Below, piece after piece: positions 50,201 to 61,430 of a stretch of DNA of 64,000 nucleotides (position 1 is its first letter; each line of letters opens with the position of its first letter). Made by a program: the position numbers and the translations under genes. The notes below the pieces were generated by a model, which did not search any database, was not told the origin of the DNA, and was given only the letters and a program-made list of their open reading frames with translations. Source of the stretch: Balanoglossus misakiensis (lineage: Eukaryota > Hemichordata); contig CM082578.2 of assembly GCA_040954595.2 (NCBI GenBank), positions 7,440,001 through 7,504,000 of the forward strand, in the 5' to 3' direction.

Positions 50201-53200
50201 GGTAACCGCTTCGTAGTCGAGTACACCGTTTGTGATCAGCGATGTGCCACTGGTGTCGAATTTGTTTGCTGGAGCCAAGTCGTCTCCACTGACGATTTCA
50301 AGAGTCAGCGTGTCGCCAATGTCTTGGTCAGTACAAGAAAGGTCTACCACCGTGGCCCCTAAATGAGAGACAAGAGATTGTTGTTGTTGTTTTTGTTGTT
50401 GTTAAAATACCTAGAGTATTGTGCCGTGCTATTATCCGAAAGAAATCGTGACGTACCACCCCTCTATGATGATGAGTGTGTCAGCCAAAGATGTTAATGT
50501 TAAAATTGCAAAGTTTGACCACTTTATTGGCTAAGTACATCTTGTACCTAGGACTATATGAACCGGCTAAAATACAGTCATTGTAAATTAAAGAGAGAGC
50601 CTGCGCGTATTTACCAACTCCGCCGTTCTCAAAGATGACTTCGTTGTAGACGACGGGATCGAACACCGGTGGGTATTCGTTGACAGGCAGCACTGTGACG
50701 CTGACAGAGGTAGTTCCAGTGACTCCGCCTTGGTCCGTAGCGATCAGTTTGAACGAGTAGGTGTCACTCGCGCCGCCGTCAAGGTCAAAGTCAGCCATCG
50801 TGGCTATTATGCCGCTGGCATCCACGCTGAATTTACTGGCTCCCGCACCTAAAACGATAAACATGATGTGTTGAAGATACATCGTCATCTTAATGTGTTC
50901 TTGTTCTGCCCTATAAGTTGTAGCGCGTAAAGACTTTCAAGACTGATCGAAGTTGCTTTTTTCAGACGAAATAAGATTTCACACTTACCGCTCAAGGAAA
51001 ACGTGAAAGAGTCGCCAGCATCGCGGTCGCTGAGTTCATCCACGGGACCGTTCGGTGTGGAAACTGGCCACGTGACATCGGTCCCAAACACGGCGTCTTC
51101 GTTGATTTCGCCGACATAGAGAGTTTTCAGGAACGTCGGTGCCTCGTCAAAGACTGGACGAACGTTTATATTGAGGTTTGCCGTGATGGGCACTTGTCCA
51201 TCGCTTGCTCTGGAGTTGTTGAAAAGAAAGAAAAAAAATCGTTAAGTATTGGTTATCTCACGGTAAGTATGATACATATGTAGTCTAAATTAAATTAAAC
51301 GTAAAACACCTTTAGACTACTTGGCAGATGGAAGACTTCTGTAGCTATGAAAGTCATCATTGTAATGTTTAACTAACAGTTTCTAATAACAATTTCAATG
51401 TAATATGGGTTTAAAGGAATACAATCACTGCTACTTTACAGGGGACATCCACTAATAATCTGTGATTGGCAACCGTCTCTAAATTTGCATAGGTGACTGT
51501 AAGATATATGTGAGTGCGTACCTGATCAGCAATGTGTATGACGTCACGGCGCCTGGATTGTCAGCCTGCAGGGAACCAACGGTGCTCACGACACCGGTTG
51601 CACCGATGCTGAATTTCGGAGTGCCAGCGGGGATCTGTGACAGGATAGCGTAGGTGATGACGTCATTATCTTCGTCGTTGACGACGACGGTGAACACTGA
51701 CGTTCCGGTGCTGACGTCTTCGTCGACGTAGACCGTGTTGGCGAGGTTGGGCAGCGCGGCGAACGCCGGGTCGTCGTTTCTGTCGTTCACTCTGACGAGA
51801 ATGCTGACGGTGTTCTTCGTCGTCGGGTCGGCGCCGTCCCAAATTTCGACCACGAGCGAATGCTGTGTCGCCTGTTCGTAATTCAGGCCTGAAGGGACCA
51901 CACCAGAAGTGAACAGCTGTATAAGAAAGAAAAAACATCTGATTTGGTGGCCAATTTGTAATCACATTTTCTTTCTTAAGGTTCGAGCTCATTCAAGTCC
52001 GTCCTTCAATTCAAAGTTTCAGCTATGTCAATGCTTTATTACCATAATTTAATCTACTGGACACTTCATCATGAAAAAATGAGGCAACAAACGGACAAAT
52101 AGAGCAATCCAACCGTAATGGTTCATTTTTTGAAAACTATACCTCCCCACTGTCGGCTTTCACGAAGAACGCGTCCATCGGCCCGGGACTGGCGGATGCC
52201 AACCTCGCCGTACAGGTCGGATAGGTGTCACCGGTGAAAAACGCCCCCAAGGCGATGGGGGTGTTCGAGAGGGCGTCCTCATCGACATAGAATGTGGATC
52301 CTGGGTATGTTAGGGTGCATGTCGTTTGGGCTGTTCAGAGACAAAAAATGGAAGAGTGAATATCAACGTAATGAAATGCATGTAGTCATCAGGCGATTGC
52401 TATCATGATGGAATGATGCTGTACATTCATTTGGCTATTTGCAGGAACACTACGATATTCAAGAACTTTGGTTGTCAACATTTTCATCATTGTTATTGTC
52501 AACTTCTCCAGTGGTTTGAGAGGATTTGTGGCGGGCTTCACAACGCAATTTACAGAAACTGCTCGAAAATATAACTCATGCGAAACTGTCTGTATCTCGT
52601 TAACCTTCTTCCACAGTAAGGGTGTTAGACTCACAAACCAGTGCACCGCGCGCGTCAAAGTTCAACTTGACCCGTACTAATAGAAAATTGACGTGCGGCT
52701 TCTTCAGTCCATTTTAAAGTCATAAAGTGTCTTTTGTTGTGGCGGGAGACAATAATGAACAATTGTTAAGTTTGAAATCCATTAAAAGTTTTAGTGACAG
52801 GTGTGGTCTTCTCATGTTGCGTCTCAGAACAATCTGGATCGTAAATAGTTTCTTTCGGTCAGCATTCACCGAAAATCGCCAGGCGTGTATTCATGTTGCA
52901 TCCATGGCACTGGCGCCTTTTGATGTTTATTTCTATTCCCCCATTTCTGTTTTGACGACTGAATTCTCTAACGGGTGGGAAAACAGGCACTGACACAATA
53001 CCCGCCGAACGAACGTCCGCGACAATATCACAAAAAAACAGCCTCTCTTTATCTGTGTGCCATTGAGAGCGAGTTTATATACCGTCACCCAAACCGCTAT
53101 GAAACTGTTTGTGTTGGAAGCAAATTACGCCATTGAATCGAAATGGCCGTGCGATCATCCAGAATTGTGATTGGAAGGGTGCTACGTAAAAAAAAGACAA

Positions 53201-55675
53201 TTCAAGGGAAGGACAATAAAAAGGCAATGTTTACCATGACAGACATAACAACAAAGTAAACAGGATGGTCGATCGCTCCACCCGCCTGAATACCTTTCAA
53301 AGGTCCCCATGACCCTTCTATAGCGAGCTATTGTCATATTTGATTCAATAGGATCATCTCTCTTTTAGGTGAGAATTTAATAGCTGAACACAATTTGTAC
53401 CCATAAAAAATTGATTCATTTTGCGAGTGTTTTGACAACCTTATAAGTCGCGCCTTGGTACAGATCTGTAATTACGTTAGCGTGCTATCGTTATTTATCG
53501 CGTTCTTTTATGACGTCATAAGAAATGAACAGGAAAGCGTTTTTTAATCACACAGCCGTTTTGGAATGACGTGTTGAGTTTTTTCATGTACAATGAAAAG
53601 TACCGGGGCAACTGCGTCTTATGCGAATGACTAATCTTGGACTTGCAGACTCATTTTTTTAAAAATAAATAAAAAAGACGATCTTGAAAACTGTTTTCTT
53701 TCTTAAGAGACACATAGAAGAATTTGATTTTGTACAGCATAAGGGAGAAAAGTTTTACCTGTGTGGTTTACTGCGTCATGGATGCATGAAGACTGGCATA
53801 TCAACTTCAGCGATAACTAAACAGTATAAATGAACATAGTGATGACAAATGTGCTATCAATGGGGTTTAGTTTCAGTGTGATAGACCGAAATACTTGTTT
53901 TTCATAATTGTTGACCATTTTGCTAAATTTTAAATAGCGCGTTTCCCCAAACACAATAGACTTAGAGTACACCTGTCAGTATAAATTACCAGAAACAATA
54001 TGTGGTATGGTGATTCTGGTCAAATTTTGGTTGTCCTGCCAGAATTCGGAGCAGCACAATGAGATCATCATAACTTTAAAAAAACTCACTGTAATAAGTG
54101 TCTTATTGAAATTTCAGGACAAAGTATGTCCTTTAGCTGTAGCTTTTCACACTTCACTTCTCTCAAATGACATACAGTCATTACCGTGGGAGAAACGGAG
54201 TGCAGTGATCTACACTAATTGTCATGAATTGTCTCGCTTCGCTTGTCCTTGTCAATTCGTCAGCCCACGCATGATTTAAACTTGTTTGATCCGGGTAAGA
54301 ATGTTTTAGATCAGAATGATTTGATGTGCATCCAAAGGCTTCAAGTTGCAGTGCACAATGACAAAAAAATGTGACGTTGCTTTGAAAACCGTTGTCCAGC
54401 GGCCAAAGCCGGACGTATACAAGTTACCTTTCTTCCCTAAAACAATGTTTGGAGTAACACACAGAATGCGACATGAAAGCATTGAACAAGACCCCTCTTA
54501 TATACTAGTACGCACAGTTGACTGCCTATATGTGACATGCGCACAATATTGCCGGTGCACGCGCAGGTGTGTCGCTGTCGGGGCTGCTCAGAATGTGGTC
54601 AATTTAAGCGCGTCTTTGTCTCGATGATAATGATTTCGTCGAAATGAAAATAACCAAAATAATGTAAAATGTTCTTGTCACATTAAATTGTTCACAAATA
54701 ACTCCTTACGCCGCAAACCTGCATTTATGACTTCGAAGAAATAACGAAGTTGATGAAACTCCGTCAAGACTATAAGAAGATACATCATAGTCCGACGCAT
54801 AACAATTTTATAAGTGTCATAAATGCCTATCTCGATCATCTATCCCATATATATGTTTTCAAAATGCACCAAGACAATAATTTTTCTTAGAACCGGATAT
54901 TTTCTCCGTGGAAGAGTCTACTTTCTCAATAAAAACGAGCACCTGTCTTGTTCGAGCATATCAGACCTCGTCGTTCAGAATTCAATCATATGAAAACGGT
55001 GTATTATGTCGCAAATGTTGTTAAATTCAACATTTCAAACTTACAAAGAGTTTATATCTTATACTGGACATTTTAATGTGATAAAAAAATTAAATTAATC
55101 ATATTATCGCGCAAAAGTGACAATCGGCGGTTCAAATAACCGTACTAGTTTCAAAATGATTACATTTCAGAGCGGCGGGCATTCTATGAACGACGAAGTC
55201 TGTAATGAAGTTGTGTAATCCGATTTCTCGTGATGGACCCAGAAAAGAAAAAAGACGACTCGGTGTCGGAGAGTTTACAGATGTCGTGACATTACATTAT
55301 AAGCGCTGACACCTCAATAGCTCAATTGGCCTAAACACCACGTAATGAAATTCCGCCTCGGCTGTGCCACTAAACCATATGACGCACGATTATAAACTTC
55401 TAAACACGAAACAGCTTGATGATAGCGTGTGATTACAGTTAAAAATACTAAATTATATTCACCGACACAAAAAATCTTTCTTGGGGCTATTTTGGTCACC
55501 CCGGAATATTGATACGCTGTCTTAAACACTAATTTCGTTAAAAATTATGAAGTGTTTTGTAATGCAAAAATATAAAAAAAAGAACTTAGAAGAAAATTCA
55601 CTCACCAAATATTTCTTCGCTTTGTAAAAGGACCAGAGTAAGAATCAAGGCGCAAATCACTTTTGTCGTCGACAT
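31023..55675 (-). CDS. Gene A: giant transmembrane cadherin with about 33 EC repeats (paralogue of gene B)
   Basis: Exons in transcript order: 55675-55606, 52330-52143, 51916-51522, 51209-50989, 50848-50615, 50358-50126, 49683-49521, 49220-48643, 48271-48175, 48042-47786, 47427-47313, 46990-46733, 46540-46307, 46090-45932, 45667-44891, 44410-44092, 43612-43506, 43266-41215, 40899-40777, 40546-37903, 37442-37189, 36689-35375, 35137-34992, 34724-34559, 34122-33977, 33549-33491, 33200-33170, 31171-31023. They sum to 11490 nt, about 3829 residues plus stop. All junctions are GT-AG and in phase. The plan is signal peptide, about 33 EC domains with DxD, LDYE/LDRE and DVNDN motifs, membrane-adjacent domain, one transmembrane helix and a Cys-rich tail. 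It lies head-to-tail with gene B, 2.8 kb away, so the pair arose by tandem duplication. There are no EGF or laminin-G domains. I cannot assign an orthologue name. Confidence 0.9.
31172..33169 (-). other. Gene A last intron
   Basis: An intron of about 2 kb sits before the last exon. I saw no additional exon and no repeat of note. Confidence 0.6.
33170..33200 (-). CDS. Gene A 31-nt tail exon after a CAGTAG tandem acceptor
   Basis: The short exon encodes KSAVSVRGGD and ends in phase 1 before GTAATT. Its acceptor is CCCAGTAG|AAG. Use of the second AG (TAG|AAG) keeps the frame into the conserved last exon. Use of the first AG (CAG|TAG) puts an in-frame stop at once, because the previous exon ends in phase 0. 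Gene B has a single acceptor at the matching place. Confidence 0.65.
33491..33549 (-). CDS. Gene A tail exon with VYKEYHREDLPVK
   Basis: This is a 59-nt exon between TTTGTAG and GTAAGT. It shares VYxEYHR and LPVK with the gene B exon at 6072-6124 and then diverges (KSGESLH). Two conserved Tyr residues are candidates for phosphorylation. Confidence 0.8.
33977..34122 (-). CDS. Gene A Cys-rich juxtamembrane exon with HGWGEH motif
   Basis: About 49 residues follow the membrane helix: LCCAGGAGDLGCCRRCW, then VDAIKNCC, a Pro/Glu/Arg linker and RHGWGEHG. The Cys residues and the last motif are shared with gene B. Membrane-proximal Cys clusters suggest palmitoylation. Confidence 0.85.
34559..34724 (-). 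CDS. Gene A transmembrane exon
   Basis: The exon encodes ALSDYPATHVEKYA, then a hydrophobic helix (GIATIAILSLLGLLALIGFC) and YYCCC on the cytoplasmic side. It shares TIAILSLLGLLALIG with gene B and establishes a single membrane pass. Confidence 0.9.
34992..36689 (-). CDS. Gene A exons for EC30-33 and the membrane-adjacent domain
   Basis: Exons 36689-35375 and 35137-34992. EC31 and EC32 end in DQNDHAP and DVNDNAP. After EC33 comes a non-cadherin domain with strand-helix pattern (IGVHVSG, TKQEILDN, GISHITVI, then VIVWIYGVADD and a helix). It leads straight to the membrane and is the most conserved non-cadherin part of the pair, like the membrane-adjacent domain of protocadherin-15 (inference). 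Confidence 0.82.
37189..40546 (-). CDS. Gene A exons for EC21-30
   Basis: Exon 40546-37903 (2644 nt) holds EC21 to most of EC29, and exon 37442-37189 finishes EC29 and starts EC30. Linkers DANDNIP, DVNDQVP, DVNDNAP and DVNDNDP are clear. EC26 has LAWHR in place of LDRE. The join between the two exons uses TT|T (Phe), where gene B has AG|C (Ser). Confidence 0.9.
37598..37634. repeat. (GATT)n microsatellite
   Basis: A run of about nine units, interrupted by GATC, lies in the gene A intron between the exons ending at 37903 and starting at 37442. Confidence 0.85.
40777..44410 (-). CDS. Gene A exons for EC13-21
   Basis: Four exons (44410-44092, 43612-43506, 43266-41215, 40899-40777). The 2052-nt exon and the 123-nt exon correspond to one uninterrupted exon in gene B. 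EC13 has a CACPQF Cys pair. EC17 lacks LDRE (it has NAGDSFSL). EC17-19 match gene B almost base for base over long runs. Confidence 0.9.
44585..44784. repeat. (ATTC)18(ATCC)16(ATTC)16 compound microsatellite
   Basis: Two hundred bases of perfect tetranucleotide repeat lie in the gene A intron between the EC12 and EC13 exons. The ATCC block sits between two ATTC blocks. The long plus-strand open frame here only reflects the repeat. Confidence 0.97.
44891..52330 (-). CDS. Gene A exons for EC1-12
   Basis: Fourteen exons encode the N-terminal half. EC1 starts TTCTLTYPGSTFYVDEDA. Exon 45667-44891 holds parts of EC10-12, and the others are smaller. Reading phase is continuous across all joins. Cys residues occur at domain starts (APIVC, TPQC, APAC, VPVC) and before DxD (DIDCTD, LQCTD, VSCAATD, LTCTDD), as in gene B. 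Confidence 0.88.
45769..45840. repeat. CT-rich imperfect simple repeat
   Basis: TCTCTC and CTGTCT units lie in the gene A intron between exons 46090-45932 and 45667-44891. Confidence 0.8.
47061..47296. repeat. (ATAC)52(AGAC)7 compound microsatellite
   Basis: There are 208 bases of perfect ATAC followed by 28 bases of AGAC. It lies in a gene A intron and ends 16 bases from the exon boundary at 47313, so on the transcript it starts almost directly after the 5' splice site. The matching intron of gene B has no such repeat. Open frames here are artefacts. Confidence 0.97.
52331..55605 (-). other. Gene A first intron
   Basis: An intron of about 3.28 kb lies between the signal-peptide exon and EC1. 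It is AT-rich. I saw no exon, repeat array or element in it. Confidence 0.65.
55606..55675 (-). CDS. Gene A first coding exon: signal peptide
   Basis: ATG at 55675-55673 has A at -3 (AAAATG), a good start context. The 23 codons give a classic signal peptide (STTKVICALILTLVLLQSEE) and end G|GTGAG in phase 1, which joins to EC1 as G|CC. This is the only in-frame ATG in the exon. Confidence 0.85.
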
Positions 55676-58600
55676 TTTGAAATGTTCATGTCATGCTTGC
55701 TTGACGCGGGGAAGCACTTGATTTCGGTCTGGTCCCGTATATCACGATAAAGGTACACTGAGCCGGCCTTCAGTTGCAATTTTCTCTTGGATTCATCAAA
55801 AGAGAACGCCCGCTATTGTGTTATTGTTGTTTCCTTGGCCTTTCGGGTCGCCGAGTGACGTGCATTCACGTTTTGTGATATATAAGCCTCGGCAAATAGA
55901 GTCGAATTGACAAGATAACGCGGTTCTGTAAAATGGCGCCCTCTACATCTGCAACGGGGGAGTACACGCATGTATCGCAGAGGTGAAATGTGGAGGTTTG
56001 GTTTTCACTCTGGGTAAAGCTGTCAAAGGGAATAAGGCACAAATGGTGGGCAAGTACCGCCGTGTGGAGTTTGTTCACGTAACGGCAAAGCTATAAGTAC
56101 CTTTCTTATCGGCATTTAAGGAACCTCAGATTATACACAACGCACTCGTATACTCACTCGCTCGATGGGCTAGGTTAGTGACCCCCGGGATAACAACACT
56201 TTCTAAAGCCGTGAAGAGAAGACCGTTATTCTCTTTGCCGCATTGTGCCCAATGATCGCCCGATAAAAAGATTAGTACAGTTCCTTTGTTCTATTGTGAT
56301 CTCGGTGTCGCTGGTGTAGTGTGAAGATTTATTGGCCCCGCTTTGTTCGGAACACAAGGGCAGAATTCAGTGTGTAAAAAGACTATAAAGTAGTGCCATT
56401 GGTGACACTTCCTTACAGAGATGGTCGTCACGGCCTCGAGAATTTCAGTAATTGCTGCCATTGAGTGTTCCCCTCAAACGTCACACATAACCTTGAAGGA
56501 ATGAAATTGGTCCGGGGTACGACGCAACCTTCACGTTTCGATCGCTGAACTGATTTTCTTATTTAAAAAAGTAGAATTTACACAATACGGGGCAATTCTT
56601 GCGAGATTGATCACTAATGTAGACGTTTTCCGATATTGTTTATGCCTACAGGTATTGAAAACGAGGCATATACTGGTATGTATGAAATTCCTAATGGTGA
56701 AAGTGACCAACAGAGGGCGATAATCCAGAAATTAAAACAGGTCCAATAAAAGCCTTGCCATTGCACCTTAGCGAACCAGAACTTTTAAAACCTTTCTCTT
56801 GGGGGCGCACTTCAACAACCCAGTCTGAAGCTTGTTCTTCGAACTGTTTCACGGGATACTGCTAAGTTGTGTGACACATCCGATTTTTAACTGGGCTATT
56901 TCGAAGCATCGCTATACGTTGCATTTCACGAGTTGATTGGACAGTAAGTCGTCGGTCAGGTAAACACTTTCCCTATCTTTACATCTATAGTTGATGAATA
57001 TCGTGCACCTCGTCACCCACTAGTCTGAACAGAGCGGCAAAATCTAATTTTAATCTCGGGATGCGAATTAATGAGAGGACCTGCTTATCGCAAGAGAGGC
57101 AAGCACTGAATTGGATACTTTGCCACCCGGGTTTGCAACCACGCAAAACTGGAGGAAAATTGTCCATGAACCCACCAGTTAAAAATCTGACCGCAAACAT
57201 ATTTATAGTGACAACTTAGTATAATATTGTAGAATTTGTACCGACTGGTTTTGTAGTCATTTACTTTGTGATTGCAAATGTAAAAAATGTTTTTAAAAAA
57301 TTAAATAAATTATCTGCCAAGACTCCAACTCCGAGATGGCTTGAATAAACCCTTTCCTTCCACCAACGTTCACCGAAACTCTGTGTCACAACGTAGACGG
57401 TCATGTGATACCTTTCTACAAACACACACGACAATCTTGATTCTTGCCGGTAATTAACTTCCATAACTACGTCAGACTGTGTTGGTTGTTGTCGGCACTT
57501 GTTTCGATACGCTCGGACGCACAGAGGCTTTAGAAACTCATGAAGGGCCTGTGGATGTCGACTACGCTTCAGTGAGCATTAAGGTCGTGCACGCCACAAC
57601 AGGTGCGACTGCGCGCACGGTGCATATTTTGCTATCGTTCGGTACTGGTGGTACACTGCGCAGCCGCCATTGTCAACACTTCGCCGTTTCCGTGCCTTTC
57701 CAATAACTCAATTTATAGTGTACTGACGTTGACAAGTGTGATACCGTGGGCCTGGCTTATAGGTGATTTGCCGTGATATGACCTGCGGTTTAAGCTGTGG
57801 AATGTTTCTGCTGATAATGGCGTAGCTTGCTGGAGCCACGATCGACGAGCTGAAAACTCACCTTGAAGCGATGGCGTTGGAGCGAATTGGCGGTTTGTTG
57901 TTGTTGCTGATCTTGGTGATTCTCCAAAACCGACCAGTGAATTCCCAGCGTAAGTAGATCATCACACCGTAGCCGAGTATGAATTACAAAAGAGAAAGAC
58001 CGGGCAGGGGTGTAAAAAAACGACAACAGTTATCGAGTTCTAGGGAACTGAAACCTCAGTCAGGGGTGGTCTGGGACAGACAATTTTGTGGGCCACAATC
58101 ACCCTCCTTCAAAATCGCCCATTTTTGACATTTTGGGGCTATTTGTGTTTCATTTGATATAAAACGATTTGTGTTGTTCAGCTCAGTGAAACATGCTGTT
58201 CCGGATGGTCAAAAAGTAAATGATGGGAATCTTCATGCGTTATGTCCATCACTGATGTACTGCACGGCTGTCGGTTGGTTGAAGTGTGACAACCAAAGAT
58301 TGCGTATTTTACTGAACAGACACCAACAGATTAAAGTTAATTAACTAAAGCAAGGTCAGATGTTAGTGACTGTCCCTTTATAAGTCATCATGACATGTCG
58401 CTTCACTGGCCTTTATTTCGGAACTTGAAGGCTACTCCAACCCCAGAAGACGTTATGAAGATGTGATCTACGTGTATAACGTTGTTCTAAAAATGTCAAA
58501 TTAAAAATATGTATCACTGAAGTCCAGTTTAAATAAGCTGATGCATCGTCTAGCAAATGATGGTCAACTGAACCTAGATTCTCAATGGAATATGATGACA

Positions 58601-61430
58601 CGTTATTTCAAAGATAACGATTCTCAAGAGTTGATAACAGAGGGCGAATGAGGATAGGATCATGATGACTCCGATGGCAAGATTTCAGTGATACATCTAT
58701 TTCCTTAGTTTAGTGAGCCCATTTTGACAAGGTGGTCACGTTATAGAAAAGACATGGATATGAATATACTTTCATAAACCCTTGTATGCCCTAGGCCAGC
58801 ACACCCACCCTTATAAACTCCTAATTCTGTGATATATGTTATGTTACGTGCTCGTATACACGGTTTTAACGACAAACGGTAGTTACATATGAATGTGTTG
58901 TCGTAACACTTCATAGAGTAAAAACATGGATACGTCGAACGGACGTGTGCTAGGATTAAAAATCGTAAATCGTGAATCAAAAGTACATTATATACCAGAT
59001 GTGACGCATGTCAGACAAGGAAACACAGTGACAGTGTTTGAACGGTTAGGTCTAAACACAGTCCGATATCAGATGCCATGTCATTTACCACACAAACACA
59101 AACATTTAATAACAAATTATCATAAGCCATGTTTGTAAAAAATATACCGAAATATTGTATTATTATTTACACAAAATGCAAATAACAGAGGTGGATTAAA
59201 CCCAAAAAATCAAGAACCTCTGTAAATCAGAATTCGAGATGTCACATATAGGCTAACTCTCAGCTGTTACACACGGCGCAGCCATAATCTGGTTGTTGCC
59301 TTCGTTAGTTAAATTGTGGTGAGAACGCAGGGGAGCAGTGAGATTAATATTTTTTATTAAGAAAAACAGGGGGGGGGGGGCAAAATATAGCCATCCTGTG
59401 TTCGGACCAGTTTCATTGAACAACAGACAAATCCACCTCGACCTCCGTAGCTATTTCTACCAAAAAAACATTGATCTTGAACTCACTAAGGTTTATGTTT
59501 GAATCCGAATTGAAGCTTACTGCAAAAGGAAAAAAGTGGTAGAAATGTACATTAAATGGTCTTTGTGAACTAAGTACTAGTATTATATCTACAGTTTAAA
59601 GCTGTGTCTTCGTCACGGTATCTTGGCAAGAGTTTCAGAACGGCTGTCAGAGAATATCATGAAATTAATCTCCTTCTACCCGCGGAGAATTTATTTCCAA
59701 TAGCATCAAAATAATACCATATCGTACGTATTTTAATGAATGTTTAATACATACTATTTATTTTTTTATAAATTTGTCCTCGTCCTCCCCCAAAAAATCC
59801 CCCAAAGGCAAAATTCATAATTTACTATTGATGATAAAGTATTCGGATTGAATTGAATTTTGAGCCATTATGCTTTGGCTGGTGTCAACAGTTTCTCTCC
59901 CACACCGCGTTTCATACTGTTGTGACATCAATGTGTCAGCGATGTGTGATAATCCTGCAGGAGTTGTTTAGCGTAGCCTTGGCAACAGCCAGTGGATCGG
60001 AACGCCATTGTGACCTAGCTGAAAGTAATGAGATCTGCTTTCAGCTAGACACTCCAGCGCCGGTCGAGCCGCGCGTGAACAAGTTGTGTCACGCACTGGG
60101 ATTAAAGGCGCGCCAAGGTGCATTATCATTTTAAAGACTCAAGTGTATTGCGCTAAATTATTTATATATCACCTGTCAACTTCAATGTGTGGAGGTCATA
60201 TATCTGCCCCAACAATGATAAGATCGGATAATAAAGGAATGTTGACACAAAAATGTTAATATTTTCACGGTGCAAAAATTAATATCCGGTCGTTTACCTG
60301 TCGAGATCATACCCGACCAAGGTAACCATGACGAAATCACAAGTTGATTTAAAATTAATACAAGAAGCCCAGACAATGTTATTGCATTCTAATATGTACA
60401 TGTGTAGGGAAGGTGGTTCATTTCTCAGTGTAATATACTCCAGTGCGTCATCAAAGTATGTGTACTTGTATGTAGACCTCCAAATACATCTCCGCCCACG
60501 TGACAAAGGTGTGACATGAATTTTTACTATAACAAGTCTTCAAGAGCCCCGAAAGAGAGTGGAATCCAGCCACTTATCGACCCGTCCGTGTGAGCAAAAA
60601 AAAGCCACTTTACACGATATCATGTCGCCCCTTGTTGCAACCAAAGGCGATTATCCTGTAAAGAGTACACACACACGCCTTCTACTCATTGTCCGCGCCT
60701 GACCTCATTTGCCCTCGCCCGGCCAACTTGGGTGACGAGTCAACACCACCTGAGACCCAATGCATGGAGTGTCTTTTGTGTTTGAGGGATTTATTGACTG
60801 GAGTGGCTCGTCCCGAGTCGTTAAATGTGTTGACTCGAAATTCCTCGGCGACAGGCGACGCGGTTGCTAGCGTCTTTGTGGTGTTTGAGAGGCAGGTTAT
60901 AGGGATGACGTCGTGTCCGGGGTTCGAAGTGGTATTTCCTTTGTCTCATCCAACGGCACGGTTCAGACTTTGAGATGATGGATATGTGTTACCACGTGCC
61001 AAACTACAGGCTATGAGACATAGCACGGGCAATGAGATGTACTACCTCAGGTTAAAATAAAACAAACTACCATCATCTGATCAGCAAACATCCATGTGCA
61101 ATGCTGTGTTTGATAATTACAAATGCCGATTAAATCGCGTGGTTGCAAATGAACAAGAAATTGTTATGAAACTCGCCCAAAGCAACTCGTGTTCTACAAC
61201 CATATCTCATGAAAAATAAGTGTTAGCAAGTTTCATAAAATTCATAGCAAAACTTCACCAATGTACGCATGTAATATCAGTTAATCAACATGACAGACTA
61301 CCAAATGTCTCAAAGCACATTCAGATCTCTGGGAGATCAATATATGTACAACATGAATTCTGGATTAACGGTGCTGATTGCGCAAATTCGCATAATTTGC
61401 TTATCTTTTTTTGTATTCACGTACATATAG
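55676..61430. other. Divergent intergenic region between gene A and gene C
   Basis: This 5.7-kb region must hold the promoter of gene A. It should also hold the promoter, signal exon and any earlier exons of gene C, if the first repeat seen is the first in that gene. A TATATAA-like box occurs at about 55878-55885. It has a G homopolymer near 59366. I could not identify a signal-peptide exon for gene C; the open frames near 59853-60134 and 60689-60973 have no supporting pattern. Confidence 0.5.
55878..55885 (-). promoter_or_regulatory. Possible TATA-like box upstream of gene A
   Basis: The minus strand reads TTATATATC about 205 bases upstream of the gene A start codon. The position would allow a 5' UTR of roughly 170 bases. 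The motif is near-palindromic and common in AT-rich DNA, so support is weak. Confidence 0.2.

Noticed and set aside
3857-55675. Identification as Fat or Dachsous orthologues
   Set aside because: There are no EGF or laminin-G domains, the EC number differs from Dachsous, and the tails share no recognisable motif.
3857-55675. A and B as one giant transcript
   Set aside because: Gene A ends with a stop at 31023 after a complete tail, and gene B starts with its own signal peptide at 28262.
57479-57706. A 75-codon plus-strand open frame
   Set aside because: It has no ATG-start support, no splice context and no recognisable motif; intergenic background is the simpler view.
59853-60973. Small open frames as possible genes or the gene C signal exon
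   Set aside because: They have no hydrophobic signal core, no matching phase at a donor, and no family pattern.
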